A program made the translations under genes and the position numbers. The notes beneath the pieces were generated by a model. It was not told the DNA's origin and did no database searches. It saw only the letters and a program-made list of their open reading frames with translations. From positions 33,947 through 97,946 of the forward strand of contig JAFQEZ010000085.1 in assembly GCA_017398805.1 (NCBI GenBank): DNA of 64,000 bases, given 5' to 3'. Origin of the DNA: Bacteroidaceae bacterium (GTDB lineage Bacteria; Bacteroidota; Bacteroidia; Bacteroidales; Bacteroidaceae). Below, in pieces: positions 41,820 through 50,758 of the stretch; the stretch's first letter is position 1, and each line of letters opens with the position of its first letter.

Positions 41820-43657
41820 AGCGACTGCATATCATTAAGACGTTTATAAAGGCCGTCAAGTTTCAACAGTTCATCATGCTTGCCACGCTCTACAATTTCT
41901 CCGTCGCGAAGCACACAAATCTCATCGGCATTCTTGATTGTAGAGAGACGGTGTGCGATAGCGATTGTGGTGCGTGTCTTCATAAGACGCTCAAGGGCCT
42001 CCTGCACAAGACGTTCACTCTCGGTGTCAAGAGCCGAGGTAGCCTCATCAAGGATAAGTATAGGAGGATTCTTGAGGATTGCACGCGCAATGCTTATACG
42101 CTGGCGCTGGCCGCCCGAAAGCAGGCAACCGCGGTCACCAACATTTGTATCATATCCATTCTCGGTTGCCATGATAAAGTCATGTGCATTGGCAATCTTT
42201 GCAGCCTCGATTACCTGCTCCATAGTGGCATTCTCCACACCGAATGTGATATTGTTGTAGAAACTGTCATTGAAGAGGATTGCCTCCTGGTTCACATTAC
42301 CGATGAGACCGCGCAGAGACTTCACCTTCATATCCTTGACATTTACTCCGTCGATTGTTATCTCGCCCTGCTCCACATCGTAGTAACGTGGGATAAGGTC
42401 GACCATAGTAGACTTTCCGCTACCCGACTGCCCCACAAGTGCAACTGTCTTTCCCTTCTCAATCTTCAGGTTTATATTCTTGAGCACATCACGCTCACCG
42501 TCATAAGAGAATGTAAGGTTCTTGTACTCGATACCCTCCTTCATTTCGGGAATCTCAATACCCTTCTCGCCATCGGCAATAGGATTCTCGGCATTGAGTA
42601 TTGCATCGATACGCTCCATTGAGGCCAGACCGCGAGGTATACTATAAGAAGCCTTTGAAAGCTCCTTCAACGGATTTATGATACTATAAAGGATTGTCAG
42701 ATAATAGATGAATGTTGCTGCCGAAATAGGCGAGTTGTTGCTCAGGATAAGCGTTCCGCCGAACCAGAGCACGATAACGATTACTGCAGTGCCCAGAAAC
42801 TCGCTCACAGGGTGTGCAAGCGCCTGACGCATCGTAACCTTCATTGTCGCATTGCGGAGTTCATTGCTGCACTTTGCAAAACGGCCCGACATCTTCTTCT
42901 CGGCAATGAAGGCCTTGATGATTCTGAGACCTCCAAGCGTCTCTTCCATTTGAGATGTCGTCTCGCCCAGTTTCTGTTGCGCAACAAGTGACTTTGCCTT
43001 GAGTTTACGGCCTATTGAACCCATAATCCAACCCAGCACAGGAATGACACATATTGTAAAGAGGGTCAACTCCCAGCTGATGTAAAGCAGAGTACCGAAA
43101 TAGATTACTATGAATATCGGGTTCTTGATGAGCATATCGAGTGAACTCACGATAGAGTTCTCCACCTCTACTACATCACCCGTCATGCGTGCGATGATAT
43201 CGCCCTTGCGTTCCTTTGAGAAGAAGCCTATCGGCAGACTCACCACCTTGTCATATACCTTCATGCGGATATCGCGCACGACACCTGTACGCAACGGGAT
43301 TATCGCTGCCGAAGATCCGAAGTAGCATGCAGTCTTGAACAGAGTCATCACAACCAGAAAAAGTCCAAGCAGCAACAGCACCATCGAAGCACCATGCTCG
43401 TCCGAGAAGGAGTTCAGATAGTATGTCGCATTGTTCATGAGGACATCCTTGAGATTGTCGGATGACATCTCGCTCCATGGAATGAACTCCACTCCCGATG
43501 TATCGGAAATCTTGAAAATTATCTGCAGGATAGGTATAATCACCATGAACGAGAAGACGTTCAGAATTGCAGACAGGAATGTAAATATCAGTGAAAGGAC
43601 AAGGTACTTCTTGTACGGAGGCACAAACCTCTTGAGAATCTTGAAAAACTCCTTCAT
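41816..43657 (-). CDS. ABC exporter, fused permease/ATPase (MsbA-like)
   Basis: A 613-residue half-transporter. The N-terminal six-helix membrane domain (about residues 1-330) is followed by an ATPase with Walker A LVGQSGSGKSTM, Q-loop NQEAILFND, signature LLSGGQRQR and Walker B PILILDEATSALD. It closely follows the lipid A/multidrug exporter layout. Lipid A-core flipping is a reasonable inference in Bacteroidota, but drug or peptide export cannot be excluded. It heads the leftward exporter-LOG-kinase group. Confidence 0.9.
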   Translation of the reverse strand: MKEFFKILKRFVPPYKKYLVLSLIFTFLSAILNVFSFMVIIPILQIIFKISDTSGVEFIPWSEMSSDNLKDVLMNNATYYLNSFSDEHGASMVLLLLGLFLVVMTLFKTACYFGSSAAIIPLRTGVVRDIRMKVYDKVVSLPIGFFSKERKGDIIARMTGDVVEVENSIVSSLDMLIKNPIFIVIYFGTLLYISWELTLFTICVIPVLGWIMGSIGRKLKAKSLVAQQKLGETTSQMEETLGGLRIIKAFIAEKKMSGRFAKCSNELRNATMKVTMRQALAHPVSEFLGTAVIVIVLWFGGTLILSNNSPISAATFIYYLTILYSIINPLKELSKASYSIPRGLASMERIDAILNAENPIADGEKGIEIPEMKEGIEYKNLTFSYDGERDVLKNINLKIEKGKTVALVGQSGSGKSTMVDLIPRYYDVEQGEITIDGVNVKDMKVKSLRGLIGNVNQEAILFNDSFYNNITFGVENATMEQVIEAAKIANAHDFIMATENGYDTNVGDRGCLLSGGQRQRISIARAILKNPPILILDEATSALDTESERLVQEALERLMKTRTTIAIAHRLSTIKNADEICVLRDGEIVERGKHDELLKLDGLYKRLNDMQSL

Positions 43658-43692
43658 TGCAACTTTTTATAAATATATTTATAATAATGTTG

Positions 43693-43700
43693 CAAAGTTA
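43693..43700 (-). promoter_or_regulatory. -7 element for the ABC exporter group
   Basis: The minus strand reads TAACTTTG, an exact TAnnTTTG match, about 36 bases before the ATG at 43657 and within the 90-base gap after the zinc-ribbon Sel1 gene. This argues that the exporter group is transcribed separately from the zinc-ribbon cluster. Confidence 0.5.
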
Positions 43701-43747
43701 CGCATTTTTTGTCATACCACTGGCATAAAACACGCTTTTTTAGAGTG

Positions 43748-45475
43748 TTAAGAGCATTGTGATACTAAGAATATAGCAGCCAGCACAATCGCTATTACAA
43801 ACGCTCCAGGCGTATCATCATTGTCAGGAGTTGGATTATTCTCTACAGCATTCTTTGGTGATTTCTCTAAACTTTCTTCTTTATTATCATCCTTTTTTTG
43901 TCCTTTATTTATTTTATCATCACAAAGTCCAAGTTGTTGTTTTGCCTTTTCATGTCCTTGTTCTGCAGCTTTTCTGTACCATTCGGCGGCCACGGTATAT
44001 GACTCTGAAACACCAATGCCAAGTTCATAGAAAGATCCAAGTTTATACTGAGCCTCTTTATGCCCTTGTTCTGCAGCTTTTCCGTACCATTCTGCCGCCA
44101 CGGTATATGACTTTGAAACACCAAAGCCATTTTCATAGAAAGATCCAAGTTTATACTGAGCCTCTTTATGTCCTTGTTCTGCAGCTTTTCTGTACCATTC
44201 GGCGGCCACGGTATATGACTCTGAAACAACAATGCCAAATTCATAGAAAGATCCAAGTTTATACTGAGCCTCTTTATGCCCTTGTTCTGCAGCTTTTCTG
44301 TACCATTCGGCGGCTTTCTCAGGAGACCACCAAACCCCCTTGCCTAATTCATAACGTTTTGCAAGTTCAAATTGTGCTGGTGCATATCCCAAGGAGGCAG
44401 ACTTTTTATATTGGCTTATACAATTATTCTTTTTACCAAGCTCATAAAGAGACTTCGCTTCCGCCGGCGCCTTACGCTTTGCCTCCTCTGCAGCCCTGCG
44501 CCTCGCCTCCTCCTCGGCCTTACGTTTTGCCTCCTCCTCGGCCTTACCTTTTGCGTCTTTCTCAGCCAAGCTTTCGAACGTTATTATATTGTCAATATAA
44601 AATTTGTATTTATTGATATCTTCTGTATTATTATGTGATATCGCAACAGACATTGCTTTAACGAACTCTCTAAGCAAGTAATCACATAACTCCGGAACAA
44701 TTGATTGGAACAGATTACTTGCAACCTCAAGCTCACCAATGTGGTACTTATCAATCGAATCAAGAAGTCTGCAGTTATCTTCGTTTTTTCCATTAAGCTT
44801 TTTAATTGCATCATACGATTTCTCGACTTCACTGTTTTTTTGATAAGCAATATAAACCCAATATGTCCTCCAATACTTGTTTTCAATATCACACTCGTAC
44901 TCCCTTATAAGTTCTTCGGGCTTAATGGCAGCCAGGAGCATATAATATAGAAACTGAGCCCTTGCATTGTCTGAGTCTGCAACTATATCTTTCAAACGTT
45001 GCAAGTTATAGGTCAAAGCTGCCACATTATTGTCTTTAATAAGCGCATCTATGCGATCCAATATAGCAATACAGGGCGCTGCCAGTCCTTTGTTGATATT
45101 ATTCGCCTCCCCACGGAACTGCTCAATGAATTGTCGTGCAGTTTCATCGCTCAATTCAAGTTCCAATTGCTTGTTTCTTAGCAGATCACTTTCTTCTGTT
45201 GTCAGAATTCCATCCTCAAAAACTTCTTTGCAAAGCTGTGCAAATTGTTCTTCCGCCTCCTTTTTCAATTCTTCTGCAGTCTTTTGTCTTTCTACGATGT
45301 TGTTCGTTACATTAGACACATTATTGACCTGATTATGGAACTGGAGATCTTTTATTGCATTCCCGTCACCAATGTTGATTCGCGCATCCAATTGCCGATT
45401 CTCCACAAGTTTTGCACCACATATATGGCAGAACTTACTACCACTACGTTCTTCTTTACATTCTGGACAGTACAT
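43748..45475 (-). CDS. Zinc-ribbon Sel1-repeat protein with C-terminal membrane anchor
   Basis: A 575-residue protein. A double-CxxC zinc ribbon opens it (CPECKEERSGSKFCHICG, residues 3-20). A conserved segment follows (INIGDGNAIKDLQFHNQVNNVSNVTNNI), then a helical region with DGILTTEESDLLRNKQLEL. A charged Lys/Glu/Ala coiled coil (about 300-345) leads to about five Sel1 repeats (AEQGHKEAQYKLGSFYE type, 350-510), and the protein ends in a transmembrane segment (AFVIAIVLAAIFLVSQCS). Its first half is paralogous to the 852-residue protein at 50759. Sel1 repeats mediate protein contacts; the function is unknown. It is the last gene of the zinc-ribbon cluster. Confidence 0.88.
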   Translation of the reverse strand: MYCPECKEERSGSKFCHICGAKLVENRQLDARINIGDGNAIKDLQFHNQVNNVSNVTNNIVERQKTAEELKKEAEEQFAQLCKEVFEDGILTTEESDLLRNKQLELELSDETARQFIEQFRGEANNINKGLAAPCIAILDRIDALIKDNNVAALTYNLQRLKDIVADSDNARAQFLYYMLLAAIKPEELIREYECDIENKYWRTYWVYIAYQKNSEVEKSYDAIKKLNGKNEDNCRLLDSIDKYHIGELEVASNLFQSIVPELCDYLLREFVKAMSVAISHNNTEDINKYKFYIDNIITFESLAEKDAKGKAEEEAKRKAEEEARRRAAEEAKRKAPAEAKSLYELGKKNNCISQYKKSASLGYAPAQFELAKRYELGKGVWWSPEKAAEWYRKAAEQGHKEAQYKLGSFYEFGIVVSESYTVAAEWYRKAAEQGHKEAQYKLGSFYENGFGVSKSYTVAAEWYGKAAEQGHKEAQYKLGSFYELGIGVSESYTVAAEWYRKAAEQGHEKAKQQLGLCDDKINKGQKKDDNKEESLEKSPKNAVENNPTPDNDDTPGAFVIAIVLAAIFLVSQCS

Positions 45476-45520
45476 GATGATTTGTCAGTATTTAGAGGAT
45501 GTAATCTACTCTATCTTTAA

Positions 45521-48500
45521 TTATTTCTGTTCTTTTCCGCAAGCTGCACAGAACTTTGCATCCGGTTTATTGACAGTACCGCATGCGGGACACTGTTTAT
45601 TGACAGTAGCTGGTTTCTCCGGCTCGTCCTGTCTGAAGGCCCTGAAATTTGTAGGCATGCCACCCATTGCCTGCGCAAAACTTTGTGAATCGGTCTGATG
45701 TGCACGGGTCGTATAATCAAGAGCCTGCTGCTGGAGATTATCCATACGGTTCTGTTGGGATCTTGAATCGTCGCGGTATTCATCCTTCTGTTTCAACACA
45801 TCATTATAGCGCTGCTGCTGGACCTGTTGTTGCTGGTTGAATATAGCCTGCTGGCTTGCCATATTTGCATTTGCCATGCTTACCATAGTCTGCTGAATTT
45901 TATCCATTACCGTCATCATTTGTTGCTGACTCAGATTGCTCTGCATCTGTAGCGTCTGTATCATCTGCTGGTATAAAGCATCCTTCTCGCTTTGGTGCGC
46001 CTGCTGCAAATCGTTTGTATTAACGCTTCCAAGTGCTTTGGCAAGTTCAACTTGACCTTCATTGCTAAGTTCCGCAGCCACCTTGGCCATGAGTGCCTCC
46101 GGGCTCATTGTAGCCTCTACATTGTCACGATTTATCGCAACTTGAGCGTCCATCCTATGAATCTCTTCTGCACTTCGGTTTTCCTCTTGCTTTTTCTTCA
46201 GGTCAGCCTCTTCCATTAACTGCATATTGCGATTGGCTATCTCACTCTTGATTCTGAGAGCCTCCAATTCATCTTGTTTATTTTGGCGCTCTCGCTCATA
46301 AGCAATCCTCTCATTCTCGCGACGCCTTCTGTCCTCATCCTCTTTCTGCTTCTGGTCAAATTCGTACTCACGCAATTTGCGGTTGTGCTCAACGTCAAAC
46401 ACTTTCTGGTCTTTATCCAACATGTACTCATCTTTCTTTTTTGCAGTATCAATCTCAATATCAACCTTCCAGTTCTCATGCACAACCCTCTCCTTTTCTT
46501 GCGCAAACTGACGCTGGAGTTGCTTGTCCTCTATAAGCCACCTACGCTCACGTTCCTCGTCGGCAATACCCCAATTGCGACGGCGAGCAAGGTCTTCTCG
46601 CTCCCAATCGTGATCCTGCTTAGTATCATCCAACACCCATTCTGCTTTAAAGCGGGCAAGATCCATATCCAATTGGTTCTGTATGCGCATAACCTCTGTG
46701 ATACTTTCTCGTTGTATTTTCTTCTGATACAAAGCATCCTCAAGCACTGCCACTTCATCATCCTTTACAAGACGACTCTTGCGTAGATCCTGAAGAGCCG
46801 CATATTCCTCTGTCTCACTCTTTGCCTCACGAATGCGGCGCTGACATTCGAGCAGGAGTACAAACTCCGCCATCTCATCTTCGTGCAACAGATGATCCTT
46901 GTTTATCTGCTGCAATGCATAAGACAAATCTTCCTCATTACGGGCCGAATTCACTCGCTGACGGTTCGTTTCTTGTTCCAGACGGTTACTGAATTCTCCC
47001 GAACGTTGCAGGAAGTCAAGTTCTTTCTCACTACAATACAGTTCACGCTCTACCTGACGGAAACGATCGAAATCATTATTGCGGTCGGTAATCTGCAGAA
47101 CCAGCGTACACTCGATACCAAAAAGCTGGCTATTTATAACGTCTGCAATGAGCTGTTTAAGATTCTCCACCAATGCCGGTTCAAGCCTCCATTGACTATA
47201 ATCGGCATTACGGAGATTTTGACGTAAAGCGTTCTCTACGGGCACATTAAGGAGATTAAAGAAATCATTGGCTGTGCAACTATTCTTGTCTGCAAGATAA
47301 TTTACGGCAAACTGCTTGATATCAGTAACCTTCAGTTGCAACATAACTCCTATCTGTACATCGAAAAAGCCTACAGGCACTGTATATGGTCTGAATTTTA
47401 CGCCATCACCGGTATCAACGCCTCCAAAACTAAGCGAAATATTACGCTTACTCACAATTATTACAGACATTATGGGGCCAGCGTGCCTTATCTTTAGCGC
47501 TTTCTCCACCTCCACTTTCAAACGCGCTGTACGTTCTTTGTCCTCCTTTTCCTTTCTTGCCGAAGAGACCCCAAAAATAAATTCCCAGCCACGTCGCAAG
47601 TAATCGCCTGCAATACCGGCAAGTCCGCCACGATCGGCCACACTCTGCTGATTCTGTTTCGTAGCAGCAAGCCTCTCCTTTTCCTGCTGTTCCATTTCGG
47701 CATAGAGTTTGTCGAACTCCTTTTTCATAAGTTGTTCATCGCGCTGTGGCACATTATATACACCAGCCTCCATAGTAGAAACAAGGTTGCCATTAACAAA
47801 TATCATTGCTTGACACCCTTCCTGTATTATAAAACCATTGAGTTGCGCTACCGAATCAAGTTCGCGTTCTGTGATGCGACGCGCAATCTGTCCTGGCCGG
47901 ATGCTCCAGATAGCCTTCTTATGCACAACAGCAAGCTCGTCTGCAGTAATGTCACTTAACTCGCAAACTGTTACAGTCTGTAATGGAAGAGATAGACCGT
48001 TGGTTCTAGCAACAAGTTTTGCAATTTTATTATCAAGAGACCTTATGGCAGATTTTATTAAAGAATTCTTATGATTATGATTTGCGAACGTACTACGAAT
48101 GGTGTTTTCCAATTCCCCAATAAGTATATTCACCTCAGATTCGTCATCTGCCGATATCAAGTCCGGATTATTCCTATGTAGTTCATTCATCACAGCATGA
48201 GCCTTATTGATAACCGCTTCAGCCTTATTGCGTAAACTGTTATATTCATACTCATGCTCATTATCCCTTTGACTCGCATATCCTTGCGCAAAAGAGCCTC
48301 CGTCCATTGCACTGTTAATACCGGCACCTACACGGGACCAGAACCCTTTTTCACCCCCCTCTGACAAAGCTACCAAAGAGCGTCCGCACTCTGTACAATA
48401 TCTCTGTCCGCGTTTGTATACTTTCCGACATTCCGGACATTGCAACATTGATTCCTCAAGCATATTCTTCATTTCATGACTTGAAGTTGTCACTGGTTTG

Positions 48501-48562
48501 CCACACTCTGTACAGAATCTTTGTTCTGGACTCAATTCGTTACCGCATTTTGTGCATTTCAT
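45521..48562 (-). CDS. SPFH-like protein with three zinc ribbons and long coiled coil
   Basis: A 1013-residue protein without signal peptide. Two N-terminal zinc ribbons (CTKC...CTEC, residues 3-20; CPEC...CTEC, 42-59) and one C-terminal (CPAC...CAAC, last 25 residues) frame it. Residues about 235-560 resemble an SPFH/Band-7 domain (GCQAMIFVNGNLVSTMEAGVYNVP, later KFRPYTVPVGFFDVQIGVMLQLKV). About 530-860 is a highly charged coiled coil (RERRWLIEDKQLQRQFAQEK), then a Gln/Met-rich stretch. SPFH proteins assemble into large membrane-associated rings and often scaffold proteases. It lies 45 bases upstream of the Sel1/anchor gene. Confidence 0.8.
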   Translation of the reverse strand: MKCTKCGNELSPEQRFCTECGKPVTTSSHEMKNMLEESMLQCPECRKVYKRGQRYCTECGRSLVALSEGGEKGFWSRVGAGINSAMDGGSFAQGYASQRDNEHEYEYNSLRNKAEAVINKAHAVMNELHRNNPDLISADDESEVNILIGELENTIRSTFANHNHKNSLIKSAIRSLDNKIAKLVARTNGLSLPLQTVTVCELSDITADELAVVHKKAIWSIRPGQIARRITERELDSVAQLNGFIIQEGCQAMIFVNGNLVSTMEAGVYNVPQRDEQLMKKEFDKLYAEMEQQEKERLAATKQNQQSVADRGGLAGIAGDYLRRGWEFIFGVSSARKEKEDKERTARLKVEVEKALKIRHAGPIMSVIIVSKRNISLSFGGVDTGDGVKFRPYTVPVGFFDVQIGVMLQLKVTDIKQFAVNYLADKNSCTANDFFNLLNVPVENALRQNLRNADYSQWRLEPALVENLKQLIADVINSQLFGIECTLVLQITDRNNDFDRFRQVERELYCSEKELDFLQRSGEFSNRLEQETNRQRVNSARNEEDLSYALQQINKDHLLHEDEMAEFVLLLECQRRIREAKSETEEYAALQDLRKSRLVKDDEVAVLEDALYQKKIQRESITEVMRIQNQLDMDLARFKAEWVLDDTKQDHDWEREDLARRRNWGIADEERERRWLIEDKQLQRQFAQEKERVVHENWKVDIEIDTAKKKDEYMLDKDQKVFDVEHNRKLREYEFDQKQKEDEDRRRRENERIAYERERQNKQDELEALRIKSEIANRNMQLMEEADLKKKQEENRSAEEIHRMDAQVAINRDNVEATMSPEALMAKVAAELSNEGQVELAKALGSVNTNDLQQAHQSEKDALYQQMIQTLQMQSNLSQQQMMTVMDKIQQTMVSMANANMASQQAIFNQQQQVQQQRYNDVLKQKDEYRDDSRSQQNRMDNLQQQALDYTTRAHQTDSQSFAQAMGGMPTNFRAFRQDEPEKPATVNKQCPACGTVNKPDAKFCAACGKEQK

Positions 48563-48603
48563 AGTATCTCTTTTTAATAATTATTGTTCCCTCGCAATAA
48601 TAG

Positions 48604-48652
48604 TCTGATTAAATTCAGACGATAATATAAATGTTTACAGATCGTAATCTGT
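48604..48652. other. Two short palindromes in a cluster gap
   Basis: TCTGA-TTAAAT-TCAGA (48604-48619) and ACAGAT-CGTA-ATCTGT (48637-48652) lie between the peptidase-like and SPFH-like genes. Neither is followed by a T-run on the minus strand, so they are poor terminators; they could be operators. The 200-base gap contains no gene and no clear TAnnTTTG box. Confidence 0.35.
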
Positions 48653-48762
48653 AATACCAACTAAGGTGATAAAGTTACTGTTTTTTTCTTTTTTTAACAG
48701 ATATAATGTAAAAATATTTTTAACGCATCGAAATAAATCAATATTATGGCCCTGTTTCAGGC

Positions 48763-50580
48763 CTATTTGGTCTGTATTACATCACGAATATTTCCATCCT
48801 CATCAAGCGACACTTGGATATGTGTTCTTAAGTTGCGGTAAATTTCCTTATCATAGTGATATATATACCCCCTTCGCAGATTACCGCTAATGTCCGTCGT
48901 AGAGTATTGCTCAACCAAGGATAGTTCACGTGGCATTACGCCCATTTTTTTGTATAACCTCTCAACAATAACCTCATGAATCCTGTACAGATTCTTGTCC
49001 ACAGCCATGCGCGCGGCTTCGAGTATACCACCATTTGACTGCCGTCCATTTGTACTGCAACGCATAATAATTTCTTTCTTGCGGGCACGGAACGGGATTC
49101 TATACATCTCCTTGGATGTATTTTCATTCTGAATCTCCGCTATTGCATCTATGTTCGGTTTTGTATACAAGGCCGGACAGCCATACAGATTGAACATCAG
49201 TATTGTAGCAAGCGTAACCTCATCCACCTCGAGAATGCGGCTGGTGTTATAATAGTCGCATTTTGCCTTAAGGAAAGCCTCCCCGGAACTCATCATGCCA
49301 AGGCACTGATATTGGGCAAAACATGCTATGAACGCTTCGGAATATGCTGAAGGCTGTATTTTCCACGTGCTGTCGCATTGGTAGTTGTCACACTTGCCCA
49401 TTGCCGGCACACATGCACCAGAATAGAGCATTACATCATTTTCATATAAAGCTGTCAGCAACATGCTCTGGCATCGCTTATACTTAATATATCTTGCACC
49501 CCAGCATGCGGTAGTGTTAAGTACCTTTGCCCTGCTCTCCTTGAGCATCTCTTTATCGAAAGCAAGCCCATGGCTATAGAATCCTGAAAAATTGGGATCG
49601 CAAACGCCATGTAGGTTAAACACCAACATATCTGCATTGGCAAGAGATTCGTAATACCTCTTGCGCAAAGCATCATCCATGTCCTTGAGAATTGCCGGGC
49701 TGAGATACATATTATCAAGCACAACGTTATCTTGGTTCTCCATGCGCTCCGTAGGCAAATTACGCGACATTTCACGACTGGCAGGAATCCAGTCTATGTT
49801 TGAGGTCATAACTGCGCATCCAATATCTATACCGCCATTCCCCATATGCTCCAGAGCCCTATTGAGGTACCCACCAAGATCGTCCTGTACAGTCGTACCC
49901 ATCGTTCCGCTCTCCAAAGGCAAACGCGCCACATTGCAACGTGCACTGTTATAATCAAGGAAATCGAGCCTCATTCTGTCATAGAAACAGTAGTAGAAGT
50001 CGGAATATACATTTCTATGATACTCATCGTCATAAAACTCATTTGGAACAAAGCATGGATTCTCTTCACTTGGTTGTGGAATGACATCATTACCGCCAAT
50101 TATGAAAAGCGACAGGGCTGGTCCTTTCTTGATTGCATTTATATCGCAGAACTTTTCCAAGACATCGCTGTAGTCCATCCATGTTGCCTCGCCAATTTCA
50201 TATTGATGGTTATCAATATCAAGCAAATGCCAATTAAGTCCCAGACAACGGCACTTTTCAATGAAACTGTCTATTATTTCCCAAACAGTCAATTTACTTG
50301 TATTGTATTTTTTTGCAAGCAGGCGTATATCCGTCATTATAACGCCTGTCATCTCAGTACTGACGTCCATTCTGCATGCTGCGTCATGACATTCCATGGA
50401 AAGACGACAACCGCAATCAGGACAGAATTTATCCACGCTGTTTACATTTGTACCACAATTGGGGCAAAAAGTTCCCCGCTGCTTTGCCTTTGCAGTGGGC
50501 AATATGCCTCCATCTATAATGTTATTTATTCTACCCTCGAGCTTATTCTGCAACTCCACCATACGTTCTTTGACATCCAT
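48763..50580 (-). CDS. Zinc-ribbon caspase/gingipain (C25)-like cysteine peptidase
   Basis: From the ATG at 50580 the protein has 605 residues; an upstream TTG would add 18. It has a zinc ribbon (CPNC...CPDC, residues 39-56) and no signal peptide. The main domain shows the C25-like series LFIIGGNDVIPQP, ARLPLESGTMGTTVQDDL, ADMLVFNLHGVCDPNFSG with His324, and KVLNTTACWGARY with Cys359. His-Gly and Cys in this order form the catalytic dyad of caspase-fold peptidases. C25 gingipains are secreted; this one appears cytoplasmic. The substrate is unknown. Neighbours suggest it works with the SPFH and Sel1 proteins. Confidence 0.72.
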   Translation of the reverse strand: MDVKERMVELQNKLEGRINNIIDGGILPTAKAKQRGTFCPNCGTNVNSVDKFCPDCGCRLSMECHDAACRMDVSTEMTGVIMTDIRLLAKKYNTSKLTVWEIIDSFIEKCRCLGLNWHLLDIDNHQYEIGEATWMDYSDVLEKFCDINAIKKGPALSLFIIGGNDVIPQPSEENPCFVPNEFYDDEYHRNVYSDFYYCFYDRMRLDFLDYNSARCNVARLPLESGTMGTTVQDDLGGYLNRALEHMGNGGIDIGCAVMTSNIDWIPASREMSRNLPTERMENQDNVVLDNMYLSPAILKDMDDALRKRYYESLANADMLVFNLHGVCDPNFSGFYSHGLAFDKEMLKESRAKVLNTTACWGARYIKYKRCQSMLLTALYENDVMLYSGACVPAMGKCDNYQCDSTWKIQPSAYSEAFIACFAQYQCLGMMSSGEAFLKAKCDYYNTSRILEVDEVTLATILMFNLYGCPALYTKPNIDAIAEIQNENTSKEMYRIPFRARKKEIIMRCSTNGRQSNGGILEAARMAVDKNLYRIHEVIVERLYKKMGVMPRELSLVEQYSTTDISGNLRRGYIYHYDKEIYRNLRTHIQVSLDEDGNIRDVIQTK

Positions 50581-50758
50581 GTCTTTTTTGATTAAATTTC
50601 TATTTGGTAAAAATTTTTCACATGAAACACCCAAAGTGTCAAATCATATCCTGTTCCTCAAATAATCATCATGAACAAAACACCCCGATAAAAAGCGTCC
50701 TAAGGAATCTTCTTTGAAACAATGAATGTAAATCTTCTGATCATAGTCATTTCCATTT

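Noticed and set aside
43831-44616. Long open frames on the plus strand opposite the Sel1 repeats (also 50884-51675 and 62056-62964)
   Set aside because: They are antisense shadows of the regular 108-base repeats, rich in repeated His/Tyr/Arg/Gln phrases, with no ribosome site or family resemblance.
48604-48652. Terminator between the peptidase-like and SPFH-like genes
   Set aside because: The palindromes are short and not followed by a T-run in the direction of transcription; kept only as possible operators.
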